Program-made: the position numbers and the translations under genes
Notes under the pieces: model-generated
Told to the model about the DNA's origin: nothing
Databases searched by the model: none
What the model saw: only the letters and a program-made list of their open reading frames with translations
Origin: Clostridia bacterium
GTDB lineage: Bacteria > Bacillota_A > Clostridia > Oscillospirales > CAG-272
Length of the DNA stretch: 7,221 nt
Assembly: GCA_017462145.1 (NCBI GenBank)
Contig: JAFTRT010000141.1
Location: 1-7,221, forward strand
Direction of reading: 5' to 3'
Shown here: positions 1 to 7,221 of the stretch, in pieces
Layout of the letters: each line of letters opens with the position of its first letter
Position numbering within the stretch: the stretch's first letter is position 1

Positions 1-200
1 TCTGCCTCGGAGAGATAATCCTCCATTCCTTCCTCCGCATGAAAACGGTAGGTAACACCGGTGGGATATTCACCGAGAAGAGAGAGAATCTGTTGTAAGG
101 TATCCTCCGCCCGCTCCTCCCGTTGCGCACAGGATCCCATCAGCAGACAGACCAAGAGCAGACAAAGCAACCGTACCGTTCCTGCAACCAAACATTTCAT
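1..200 (-). CDS. Putative lipoprotein, N-terminal part only (runs off the left edge)
   Basis: This frame is open on the minus strand from an ATG at 200 to the window edge, giving 66 codons without a stop. The start is set by AGGAGG at 208-213, seven bases upstream; another ATG at 205 meets a stop after one codon. The product starts with MK, has a hydrophobic core at residues 9-23 and a cysteine at 24 in the context LLMGSC, followed at once by charged residues. This is a lipoprotein (signal peptidase II) signal with a slightly atypical Met at -3. The mature part seen so far is acidic, with no family I recognise. It lies 39 bases downstream of the phosphoglycosyl transferase gene and is probably co-transcribed with it. 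If the upstream sigma-E-like promoter drives it, the product would sit on the mother-cell face of a membrane during sporulation; that is inference. The function is unknown. Confidence 0.72.
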   Translation of the reverse strand, partial: MKCLVAGTVRLLCLLLVCLLMGSCAQREERAEDTLQQILSLLGEYPTGVTYRFHAEEGMEDYLSEA

Positions 201-205
201 TCCAT

Positions 206-239
206 CACCTCCTGCCCTATTGTATGCGGGCGGGAGGTG
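206..239 (-). promoter_or_regulatory. Hairpin sequestering the lipoprotein ribosome binding site
   Basis: On the minus-strand transcript, CACCTCCCGCCC (239-228) can pair with GGGCAGGAGGTG (217-206). That is 11 of 12 pairs, with one A-C mismatch and a 10-base loop. The 3' arm contains the whole AGGAGG of the downstream lipoprotein gene, and the 5' arm begins directly after the TAG stop of the transferase gene (240-242). There is no U-tract after the stem, so it is not an intrinsic terminator. The layout fits termination-coupled translation: a ribosome reaching the stop codon would melt the 5' arm and free the ribosome binding site. The structure is read directly from sequence; the function is inferred. 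Confidence 0.55.
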
Positions 240-872
240 CTATTTTCCTGTTAAGCGTTTGGGAGAGGAGCAAGAAGCGTTTGGCGTACAAATTCCCTCC
301 CGTCTGACCACACACCGTAGGGTGTGAAGCAGGATTTTGGCATCCAACCCCCAAGAGAGATGCTCTGCATAGTAACGGTCACAAGCGTTTTTTTCTCCAT
401 CCGACAGCTCATTCCGTCCGCTGATCTGCGCCAGACCGCTCATGCCGGGTCGGCAGGTATAGACCCCCGATCGTTGTCGCATCCGGTGGATGCTCCGCTC
501 CTCCGGAATGAGGGGACGGGGGCCTACCAAGCTCATATCCCCCAGCAGAACATTCCAAAGCTGCGGAAGCTCGTCCAAGCTGGTCTGTCGCAACAGCCGC
601 CCCAAGGGGGTAACATACCGTTGCGGATCCGTCAGCGCAGAAGCGGGACAGCTTTTGGGGGCGTTCTGATACATGGTGCGAAATTTGAAGCAAAGAAAGG
701 GACGGCCCTCTCGGCCGATACGGATCTGCCGAAAAATAGGACCGCCCTTCGACTCTGCGGACACGGCGCAGGCGATCACCGCCATGGGCAGGCTCATCAG
801 CAATAACAAGCATGCAGACGACGCCACGTCCAAGCACCGTTTTCCTCTCCGATAATCCATTCGTCCTGCCAC
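240..872 (-). CDS. Monotopic polyprenyl-phosphate phosphoglycosyl transferase (bacterial sugar transferase family)
   Basis: This 210-residue enzyme of the PglC/WbaP-type bacterial sugar transferase family moves a sugar-1-phosphate from a nucleotide sugar to undecaprenyl phosphate at the inner face of the membrane, the first step of a lipid-linked glycan. A hydrophobic segment at about residues 19-37, containing Pro29, fits the re-entrant membrane helix. KFRTM is at 63-67, the catalytic Asp-Glu pair is D100-E101 in [15 protein letters not shown] is at 117-121 and [14 protein letters not shown] at 141-154. The length matches the minimal PglC-like catalytic form, without the extra membrane domain of WbaP. 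I chose the GTG start at 872 because AAGGAGG (880-886) lies seven bases upstream. An in-frame TTG at 905 has no ribosome binding site and an ATG at 860 has only a weak one. The gene starts 66 bases after sipL on the same strand. The donor sugar cannot be read from sequence; a spore-envelope glycan is an inference from context. Confidence 0.94.
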   Translation of the reverse strand: MAGRMDYRRGKRCLDVASSACLLLLMSLPMAVIACAVSAESKGGPIFRQIRIGREGRPFLCFKFRTMYQNAPKSCPASALTDPQRYVTPLGRLLRQTSLDELPQLWNVLLGDMSLVGPRPLIPEERSIHRMRQRSGVYTCRPGMSGLAQISGRNELSDGEKNACDRYYAEHLSWGLDAKILLHTLRCVVRREGICTPNASCSSPKRLTGK

Positions 873-879
873 GCTCCGT

Positions 880-886
880 CCTCCTT
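880..886 (-). promoter_or_regulatory. Ribosome binding site fixing a GTG start for the sugar transferase
   Basis: AAGGAGG on the minus strand ends seven bases before the GTG at 872. It selects this start over the in-frame TTG at 905, which lies upstream of the site, and the ATG at 860, which is 19 bases away. Confidence 0.8.
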
Positions 887-938
887 TTTTCGTTAGAGTA
901 CCCAAAGCGGTGGCCGGTGATTCGGAAAACGGTATTTT

Positions 939-2444
939 TTATCTGCGGATCATCACATAACGATCTCGCTCCGGATCGCCCGACAGAGCGGCAGGATCAA
1001 CAGCGTATCGCTTCGCCACGCTCCATAGGCTCTCGCCCGGGACAGGATAACAAACAATCATGCCGCAATCCTCTCGGGGCAGAGCTTCTCCAAAGGAAGC
1101 ACTGCGCAGGGTCTGAACCGACCCGCTTCCCATCAGAATGCCGTTCAGATATACTTCGGCATCCAGCATCAGGCTTTCTCCGTCGCTCCGTGCCGAAACA
1201 GACAGCAGATCAGCAGAGCACAAAAAACTGTCGGTGCCCACCTCTTCACGCTCCCAACGGAACGGGAGCACCAGCTCGGAGGCTGCAATCTCCCCGTCAG
1301 TACGTCCGATTACGGTATAATGGCTTCTGCCCGAAAGCACACATCCGGTCTCGGTGGCCGTCATCTCGTCCACGGTAGCTCTTCCAAATACAGCCAATAG
1401 CTCGGTGGCTTCCGTAAAGTTCAAGGATGCCAGAGTAGGACGCTCGCTTTGGGTAAAATGATCCGAAAAGCAAGTACCGGACGTAGGAAACACAACGGTT
1501 CCGTAATCGCAGGTGGTCATGCGATCCAAGGAATACAGATCTTCCAAATAAGACACCGACAGAGGAGAAAGAATCTGTCCGCCCAAGGAAAGACCGATAC
1601 GGCATTGAAGCTCTCCCTCCGCCGCATCCACAGACAGCTCCGATACCTGACAGCGGATCCGACAGGACTCCTGCCCTGCTCCGTCCGGTCTGTCATATTC
1701 TCCTTCCCCCTCAAAGGGCACGGAAAAGTCGTTTGTCTCATAGCGAACGCCGTTCTCTTCCTCCAAGGCATACAGCAAGCGTCCCTCTACGTTTCCTTTC
1801 ATTTGGAGCCGTCCCTCTTCACATCGACGTTCCGTACAAACTGCCACGGCATCGGCGGCCACCACACGGGCGTTTTCCGACGGCAACGGACGGTTATACT
1901 CCAAGGTGATCAGCTCTCCGCTTCCCTCGGTTGCATGAACGGCCGTGGTCTTGCGCTCCAAACGGCGGATCGAATCCGAATCCTCTCCTACGGGATCTGC
2001 TGCCTCCATCTCTCCGTATGCCAGCATGCGGCAACGCAATCGACTCTTGACCGTCAACCGTCTGGGAGCGGTCAGCCGTGTACTCACCGTATCACAGCAC
2101 ACGTCGCAAAGCAAACGAAGCTCTGAGGAGGAATCGGTCTCGATCTCGGGGCGAAAGGCCACCGAGCCGCCGTATTCTGCCGACAGAGGAGCTGAGTACA
2201 GTTCTCCGTCCATTCCCACGTACAGCACCGTGTAGTCCACGTTTCCGTTTAGCTCCGCCCCCCGTTCGGTCACGTATTTGGCAGGTGGCAGGGGCGTGAC
2301 CTCCACGTGCACGATCCGACGCCCCTCGGGCTGATAGTCCGGCCGCGTATAGTCCTTGGTCACATCCATGGTGATCGCCGTATCGCACAGGGGAATCGGC
2401 AACGCTCCTCCTGCTCGGCGAGGCTGATCAAAATTCTGATTCAT
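939..2444 (-). CDS. sipL: SipL-like spore morphogenesis protein (SPOCS/DUF3794 repeats plus C-terminal LysM)
   Basis: This 501-residue protein has the make-up of clostridial SipL, the functional counterpart of SpoVID, which works with SpoIVA to anchor the spore coat on the forespore surface in the mother cell. I see three SPOCS-type segments with the same pattern of a glycine, a beta-strand and a hydrophobic pair: about residues 44-97 (LNGNVDYTVLYV), 193-250 (MKGNVEGRLLYA) and 345-402 (LSGRSHYTVIG). A LysM-like domain closes the chain at about 462-501 (VPGESLWSVAKRYAVDPAAL). In C. difficile the SipL LysM binds SpoIVA rather than serving as a simple peptidoglycan anchor. No signal peptide or membrane segment is visible, in keeping with a mother-cell cytosolic protein. 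The ATG at 2444 has AAAGGAG (2453-2459) eight bases upstream. The open frame continues to 2693, but that would cross the promoters and the divergent gene. A sigma-E-like promoter ends about 35 bases upstream. Another SPOCS-LysM paralogue is the main alternative to true SipL. Confidence 0.92.
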   Translation of the reverse strand: MNQNFDQPRRAGGALPIPLCDTAITMDVTKDYTRPDYQPEGRRIVHVEVTPLPPAKYVTERGAELNGNVDYTVLYVGMDGELYSAPLSAEYGGSVAFRPEIETDSSSELRLLCDVCCDTVSTRLTAPRRLTVKSRLRCRMLAYGEMEAADPVGEDSDSIRRLERKTTAVHATEGSGELITLEYNRPLPSENARVVAADAVAVCTERRCEEGRLQMKGNVEGRLLYALEEENGVRYETNDFSVPFEGEGEYDRPDGAGQESCRIRCQVSELSVDAAEGELQCRIGLSLGGQILSPLSVSYLEDLYSLDRMTTCDYGTVVFPTSGTCFSDHFTQSERPTLASLNFTEATELLAVFGRATVDEMTATETGCVLSGRSHYTVIGRTDGEIAASELVLPFRWEREEVGTDSFLCSADLLSVSARSDGESLMLDAEVYLNGILMGSGSVQTLRSASFGEALPREDCGMIVCYPVPGESLWSVAKRYAVDPAALSGDPERDRYVMIRR

Positions 2445-2476
2445 CTCGGTTTCTCCTTTTCGCAATGGTTTGACAG

Positions 2477-2563
2477 TACCACAGTATGAAAAAATGACCC
2501 ATAATATGCAGATGTGTACTTTTTTCGGGAAAAAGCCTTTGACATTCGGATCAAACTGTGGTA
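2477..2563. repeat. Inverted pair of 13-base boxes spanning the divergent promoters
   Basis: TCATACTGTGGTA reads on the minus strand at 2489-2477 and TCAAACTGTGGTA on the plus strand at 2551-2563. They are identical at 12 of 13 positions, face each other and are separated by 61 bases. Each copy overlaps the -10 element of the promoter reading on its own strand. A TTTGACA also occurs twice in direct orientation (2469-2475 and 2538-2544). The match is direct; a role as a shared operator is inference. Confidence 0.45.
2481..2509 (-). promoter_or_regulatory. Sigma-E-like promoter for sipL
   Basis: On the minus strand, GCATATT (2509-2503) matches all seven positions of the B. subtilis sigma-E -35 consensus KMATATT. 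A 14-base spacer follows, within the usual 14-15, then CATACTGT (2488-2481), which matches 6 of 8 positions of CATACAHT. Initiation would fall near 2474, giving a leader of about 30 bases that holds the sipL ribosome binding site. sipL is known to be under mother-cell sigma-E control in C. difficile, which agrees. The two -10 mismatches keep this short of certain. Confidence 0.62.
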
Positions 2564-2567
2564 TAAT
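2539..2567 (+). promoter_or_regulatory. Near-perfect sigma-A promoter with extended -10
   Basis: TTGACA at 2539-2544 and TATAAT at 2562-2567 are both full consensus with an ideal 17-base spacer. TG at 2559-2560 adds an extended -10. Transcription should start near 2574, about 37 bases before the DUF512 gene start. No other clear promoter is seen before 7128, so this probably drives the four-gene operon, predicting strong expression in growing cells unless repressed. Confidence 0.92.
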
Positions 2568-2594
2568 TATAAATTGAGGTGGTATGCCAATTGC

Positions 2595-2603
2595 AAAAGG
2601 AGG
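2595..2603 (+). promoter_or_regulatory. Ribosome binding site fixing the DUF512 gene start
   Basis: AAAAGGAGG ends seven bases before the ATG at 2611. This selects that codon over the in-frame ATGs at 2584, which is upstream of the site, and 2605, which is only one base away. Confidence 0.8.
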
Positions 2604-2610
2604 AATGAGA

Positions 2611-3924
2611 ATGGTCACTGTAACGGGAATATTGCCCAGAAGCCGTGCCATGCGTGCAGGGATCCGAGAGGGAGACGTCCTGGTCTCCATCAACGGCCGT
2701 GAGATACGGGACGTGCTGGATTATCGCTTTTATCTGGCCAACCGTGAGCTGACCCTCTCTCTGTTGCGAGACGGCCAACCCTTTTCGGTCTCCATCCGAA
2801 AGCAGGAATACGATGACATTGGGCTGGAATTTGAGACGCCCTTGATGGACAAAAAACATTCCTGTGAGAACAAGTGCGTATTCTGTTTTATCGATCAGCT
2901 TCCCAAGGGAATGCGAAAGACCCTTTATTTTAAGGACGACGACTCCCGACTCTCTTTTCTCCACGGAAATTACGTGACAATGACCAATATGCAGCAGCGG
3001 GATATTGAGCGCATTGTGGAAATGCACATCTCCCCTGTCAACATATCGGTTCACACCACCAATCCCGAGCTTCGTGTCCGTATGATGCACAACAAGCGTG
3101 CAGGCGAGGTTCTGTCCTATCTGCGCACGCTGGCCGACGGCGGCATCTCTCTGTGCTGTCAGATCGTGCTGTGCAAAGGACTGAATGACGGCAGTGAGCT
3201 GGATCGGACGCTTCACGATCTGATGGCCCTTCACCCGGCAGTGGAAAGCGTGGCCGTCGTACCGGCGGGTCTGACCTGCCACCGAGACGGGCTGTACCCG
3301 TTGGAGGCCTTTACCAAGGAGGATTGCCGTGCGGTCATCCGTCAGATCAACACCTACGGAGACTGGTGTAAAAAGACCTTCGGCACCCGTCTCATCTACC
3401 CGTCGGATGAGTTTTACGTCAAGGCGGAGCTTCCCCTCCCCGACGAAGATTATTACGAGGAATATTCGCAAATTCAAAACGGGGTGGGACTTTTAACCGA
3501 TATGCGAACCTCCTTTTGTGCCGAGCTTGCAGCCAAGGAGGAATACCTACCCGATTTCCGCCCACCCAGACACGTCTCGGTTGCCACCGGGGAAGCAGCC
3601 TACCAACACATCTGCGAGCTTTGCCGTATGGCAGAGGAAGTGTTTGACGGTTTGCAAGTCTCGGTTTACCTCATCCAAAATGACTTTTTCGGTCACACGG
3701 TGACGGTGGCCGGACTTTTGACGGGACAGGATCTATGCAAGCAGCTGGCAGGCAAGCCCTTGGGCTCTGCTCTGCTCATTCCCTCCACCGCTCTGCGCTC
3801 CGAGGGAGACCTGCTGTTGGACGATCGTTCTCCCGAAGAAATTTCCGCTGAGCTTGGCGTTCCCGTGCATCCCACGGACAGCGACGGTGCCGCATTTTTG
3901 TGTGCCCTGCTTGGCATAGAATGA
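2611..3924 (+). CDS. PDZ-radical SAM-DUF512 protein, probable Fe-S enzyme of unknown reaction
   Basis: The 437-residue product has three parts. Residues 1 to about 65 form a PDZ-like domain (GILPRSRAMRAGIREGDVL, then SINGREI). Residues about 80-290 are radical SAM-like, with C85, C89 and C92 as CENKCVFCF, the classical C-x3-C-x-aromatic-C cluster site. The rest is DUF512, with VPAGLTCHRDGLYP at 217-230 and NDFFGHTVTVAGLLTGQDL at 357-375. The cysteine spacing predicts a [4Fe-4S] cluster and S-adenosylmethionine chemistry, but no substrate is known to me for this family. There is no signal peptide, so the PDZ domain probably acts in the cytoplasm. The start at 2611 is set by AAAAGGAGG at 2595-2603. 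It is the first gene after a strong sigma-A promoter and ends 22 bases before der. Linkage to der is familiar in Clostridia and suggests a role in translation or ribosome or RNA maturation; this is inference. Confidence 0.93.
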   Translation: MVTVTGILPRSRAMRAGIREGDVLVSINGREIRDVLDYRFYLANRELTLSLLRDGQPFSVSIRKQEYDDIGLEFETPLMDKKHSCENKCVFCFIDQLPKGMRKTLYFKDDDSRLSFLHGNYVTMTNMQQRDIERIVEMHISPVNISVHTTNPELRVRMMHNKRAGEVLSYLRTLADGGISLCCQIVLCKGLNDGSELDRTLHDLMALHPAVESVAVVPAGLTCHRDGLYPLEAFTKEDCRAVIRQINTYGDWCKKTFGTRLIYPSDEFYVKAELPLPDEDYYEEYSQIQNGVGLLTDMRTSFCAELAAKEEYLPDFRPPRHVSVATGEAAYQHICELCRMAEEVFDGLQVSVYLIQNDFFGHTVTVAGLLTGQDLCKQLAGKPLGSALLIPSTALRSEGDLLLDDRSPEEISAELGVPVHPTDSDGAAFLCALLGIE

Positions 3925-3946
3925 CATACAGAAAGGAATTACCATC

Positions 3947-5272
3947 ATGGCAAAACCCGTTGTTGCAATTGTCGGACGCCCCAATGTCGGCAAAAGCACA
4001 CTGTTTAATAAGCTCATCGGCGAACGCCGCTCCATTGTGGAGGACGTACCCGGTGTAACCAGAGACCGCATCTACGGTGAGACCGAATGGTGCGGCAAGC
4101 AAATGATCCTCATTGATACGGGAGGAATCGAACCCAAGACCGATGATATCATCCTCAAACAAATGCGCTTTCAAGCCGAGATCGCCATTGAAAGTGCCGA
4201 CGTGATCGTATTCATGTGCGACGTGCGTACCGGCCTCACCGCCGATGACCGCGACATTGCCATTATGCTTCAGAAGAGCCGCAAGCCCATCGTCACCTGT
4301 ATCAACAAGTGTGACAGCGTGGGAGGCCCTCCTTTGGAGTTTTACGAATTTTATGAGCTTGGCTTTGCAGGCGAGCCCATTGCGGTTTCCTCGGTTCACG
4401 GAAGCGGCACGGGAGATCTGCTGGATGCCATTGTGGAGCAGATCCCTGCGGATATGGGAACGGAAGAGGCGGACGACAGCATTAAGGTTGCCGTGATCGG
4501 CAAGCCCAATGCAGGAAAATCTTCCATCATCAACAAGATCTTAGGGGAAAACCGCCATATCGTATCGGATGTTGCAGGCACCACCCGAGATGCAGTGGAC
4601 TCCCGTGTAGAAAACGAAGAAGGTACCTTTACCTTCATTGATACGGCAGGAATCCGTCGCTCCTCCAAGATCAACGACAAGATCGAGAAGTACAGCGTTC
4701 TCCGTGCGCACATGGCGGTGGAACGGGCCGACGTATGTCTCATTATGATCGATGCAGGAACGGGAATCACCGAGCAAGACGAAAAAATTGCGGGGATTGC
4801 CCATGAGGCGGGCAAAGCCTCCATCATTGTGGTCAACAAGTGGGATTCCATCGAAAAGGATACCAACACGGTCAATCGTTTCAACGAGCGCATCCGTACG
4901 GCACTGGCCTATATGCCTTATGCCCCCATCGTGTACGTTTCCGCTTTGACGGGGCAGCGTATCAATACCCTGTTTGAGCACATCAAGTACGTGCACAATC
5001 AAGCTACCACCCGTATTTCCACGGGAATGCTCAACGATGTGCTCTCCGAGGCTACCATGCGAGTGCAACCGCCCACCGATAAGGGCAAACGCTTGAAGAT
5101 CTACTATATGACGCAGGTCTCCGTAGCCCCCCCTACCTTTGTTCTCTTCTGCAACAATGCAGAGCTGTTCCATTTCTCCTACCAGCGCTACATCGAAAAT
5201 TGCCTGCGGCAGACCTTCGGTTTCCGAGGGACACCCATTCGCTTGGTGATTCGCATGAAGGGCGAGGAGTAA
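3947..5272 (+). CDS. der: Ribosome-associated GTPase Der (EngA), two G domains and a KH-like domain
   Basis: Der is an essential GTPase that helps mature the 50S ribosomal subunit. The 441-residue length is normal. The first G domain has GRPNVGKS at 10-17, VPGVTRD at 34-40, DTGG at 57-60 and NKCD at 120-123. The second has GKPNAGKS at 185-192, AGTTRD at 210-215, DTAG at 232-235 and NKWD at 297-300. A short acidic linker (about 170-178) joins them, and residues from about 353 form the KH-like C-terminal domain, ending TPIRLVIRMKGEE. Every nucleotide-binding motif is intact. The ATG at 3947 has AAAGGA at 3932-3937, nine bases upstream. It lies between the DUF512 gene (22-base gap) and obg (24-base gap), so it is very probably co-transcribed with both. 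Confidence 0.98.
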   Translation: MAKPVVAIVGRPNVGKSTLFNKLIGERRSIVEDVPGVTRDRIYGETEWCGKQMILIDTGGIEPKTDDIILKQMRFQAEIAIESADVIVFMCDVRTGLTADDRDIAIMLQKSRKPIVTCINKCDSVGGPPLEFYEFYELGFAGEPIAVSSVHGSGTGDLLDAIVEQIPADMGTEEADDSIKVAVIGKPNAGKSSIINKILGENRHIVSDVAGTTRDAVDSRVENEEGTFTFIDTAGIRRSSKINDKIEKYSVLRAHMAVERADVCLIMIDAGTGITEQDEKIAGIAHEAGKASIIVVNKWDSIEKDTNTVNRFNERIRTALAYMPYAPIVYVSALTGQRINTLFEHIKYVHNQATTRISTGMLNDVLSEATMRVQPPTDKGKRLKIYYMTQVSVAPPTFVLFCNNAELFHFSYQRYIENCLRQTFGFRGTPIRLVIRMKGEE

Positions 5273-5293
5273 AGGCTATCACCTACGAGGTAA

Positions 5294-6577
<1,284 letters not shown>

Positions 6578-6597
6578 ACTTAAAGAGAGGTTTGCGT

Positions 6598-7128
6598 ATG
6601 AACATTTGGCAAGACATCGACCCCAAGGACATTTGCCCCAACGATTTTTCCGCTGTCATTGAAATTTCCAAGGGAAGCAGCTGTAAGTATGAACTGGACA
6701 AATACACAGGGCTTCTTCGTCTGGACCGTGTTCTTTATACGTCCACGCACTATCCTGCCAACTACGGCTTTATTCCCCGTACCTTTGCAGACGATGGCGA
6801 CCCGTTGGACGTCCTGGTACTCTGCCAGGAGCAGATCATGCCCATGACACTGGTACGGGTGTTCCCCATCGGTGTGATGCGAATGATCGACGGCGGTGCA
6901 TTGGACGATAAGATCATTGCCATTCCCTACTCCGATCCTACTTACAATAACATCCAATCCATCGATGAGCTTCCCTCCCATATTTTTGATGAAATCATGC
7001 ATTTCTTCTCGGTCTATAAGCAGTTGGAAAACAAACAAACGGCTGTCAAGGAGCTGTTTGGTGCCGAGGAAGCCCGCCAGATCATCGGCGAGTGTATCGA
7101 GGCGTACAACAAGAAATTCGGGGCATAA
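6598..7128 (+). CDS. ppa: Family I inorganic pyrophosphatase
   Basis: This soluble Mg-dependent enzyme splits pyrophosphate to two phosphates, pulling nucleic-acid synthesis, tRNA charging and other PPi-releasing reactions forward. The 176 residues match the usual bacterial length. The signature DGDPLDV is at 66-72. Residues corresponding to the E. coli active site appear to be all present: E22, K30, E32, R44, Y52, Y56, D66, D68, D71, D98, D103, K105, Y140 and K141 (assigned by eye). The sequence after D98 is GGAL rather than the common EAGE, a small departure between the two metal-binding aspartates. I chose the ATG at 6598, seven bases after GAGAGG (6585-6590); the in-frame TTG at 6592 is too close to that site. 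This is the last gene of the operon, followed after 21 bases by a strong terminator. Confidence 0.97.
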   Translation: MNIWQDIDPKDICPNDFSAVIEISKGSSCKYELDKYTGLLRLDRVLYTSTHYPANYGFIPRTFADDGDPLDVLVLCQEQIMPMTLVRVFPIGVMRMIDGGALDDKIIAIPYSDPTYNNIQSIDELPSHIFDEIMHFFSVYKQLENKQTAVKELFGAEEARQIIGECIEAYNKKFGA

Positions 7129-7149
7129 CACAGGGCTGTCATGCAGTCC

Positions 7150-7200
7150 AAAACCGCCGTTGCCGCAATGAATGCGGCAACGGCGGTTTTGTTATTTTTT
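7150..7200 (+). terminator. Strong intrinsic terminator ending the der-obg-ppa operon
   Basis: AAAACCGCCGTTGCCGCA (7150-7167) pairs perfectly over 18 bases with 7173-7190 around a five-base loop (ATGAA). It is followed by GTTATTTTTT, a good U-tract for plus-strand transcripts. Read leftward, the stem is followed by only four T residues, so it may work, more weakly, for the convergent gene whose probable stop is at 7192-7194. Confidence 0.95.
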
Positions 7201-7221
7201 CTTGTCGTACGAGGGATTGAA
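7192..7221 (-). CDS. Possible 3' end of a convergent gene (last nine residues)
   Basis: On the minus strand the edge of the window reads FNPSYDKKK followed by TAA (7194-7192), and the terminator stem begins one base later. A stop codon placed directly before a terminator, C- or G-ending codons like those of the neighbours, and a lysine-rich tail make a gene end plausible. Thirty bases are too few for an identity, and other frames are open here, so this is a modest call. Confidence 0.42.
   Translation of the reverse strand, partial: FNPSYDKKK

Noticed and set aside
206..239. Intrinsic terminator after the sugar transferase gene
   Set aside because: The stem is GC-rich but has no following U-tract, and it contains the ribosome binding site of the next gene, so a translational role is more likely.
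873..938. Promoter or terminator between sipL and the sugar transferase
   Set aside because: Apart from the ribosome binding site at 880-886, I found no convincing promoter hexamer pair and no stable stem with a U-tract.
1449..2126. 225-codon open frame on the plus strand, antisense to sipL
   Set aside because: It is fully contained within the SPOCS repeats, with no ribosome binding site or domain, so it is a shadow.
2470..2498. Second sigma-A promoter starting with TTGACA at 2470
   Set aside because: At 17 bases spacing the -10 would be AATGAC, with only three matches to TATAAT; the CATAAT at 2500 is 24 bases away.
2445..2693. N-terminal extension of the SipL frame upstream of 2444
   Set aside because: It would cross both promoters and the start of the divergent gene, and a good ribosome binding site supports the ATG at 2444.
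2551..3477. 308-codon open frame on the minus strand, antisense to the DUF512 gene
   Set aside because: It overlaps a well-supported conserved gene and runs out through its promoter; the translation resembles no family.
7201..7221. Partial tRNA 3' end on the minus strand, suggested by TTCAATC followed by a C, like a T-loop
   Set aside because: No CCA follows, the implied acceptor 5' end would be atypical, and only about 20 bases are visible; a protein tail ending at TAA 7194-7192 explains it better.

Overview
The window looks like a chromosomal core region of an endospore-forming Clostridia-type Firmicute with a moderately GC-rich genome. The basis is a SipL/SPOCS-LysM spore-morphogenesis protein, a PDZ-radical SAM-DUF512 protein (a family largely seen in Firmicutes), strong AGGAGG-type ribosome binding sites, a near-perfect sigma-A promoter, and a sigma-E-like promoter in front of the spore gene. 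I see no sign of phage, insertion sequences, CRISPR, rRNA or complete tRNA genes.

There are two divergent transcription units. The leftward unit (minus strand, about 2475 down to 1) carries a sipL-like gene (939-2444), a small monotopic phosphoglycosyl transferase (240-872) and the start of a lipoprotein gene (1-200, running off the window). The rightward unit (plus strand, about 2574 to 7200) carries the DUF512 radical SAM-like gene (2611-3924), der (3947-5272), obg (5297-6577) and a family I inorganic pyrophosphatase (6598-7128). Its genes are 20-24 bases apart, and it ends in an 18-bp perfect-stem terminator. A ten-codon tail of a probable convergent gene occupies the last 30 bases.

The 166 bases between the two units (2445-2610) hold two promoters back to back. 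One is an extended -10 sigma-A promoter (TTGACA, 17 bp, TGG-TATAAT) firing right into the housekeeping operon. The other is a sigma-E-like promoter (GCATATT, 14 bp, CATACTGT) firing left into sipL. A 13-base box, matching at 12 positions, occurs once on each strand and overlaps the -10 element of each promoter.

The rightward operon is growth-linked. Der and Obg are essential GTPases of 50S ribosomal subunit maturation, Ppa removes pyrophosphate, and the DUF512 protein is an unassigned probable Fe-S enzyme whose linkage to der hints at a translation-related job. The leftward unit looks like a mother-cell sporulation unit: a coat-anchoring protein, a membrane sugar-1-phosphate transferase that could start synthesis of a spore-envelope glycan, and a lipoprotein. 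A hairpin directly after the transferase stop codon buries the lipoprotein Shine-Dalgarno sequence, which suggests translational coupling.

Most of the window is recognisable core biology. The points of real interest are the divergent control region, the coupling hairpin and the two gene groupings. I found no convincing wholly new system.
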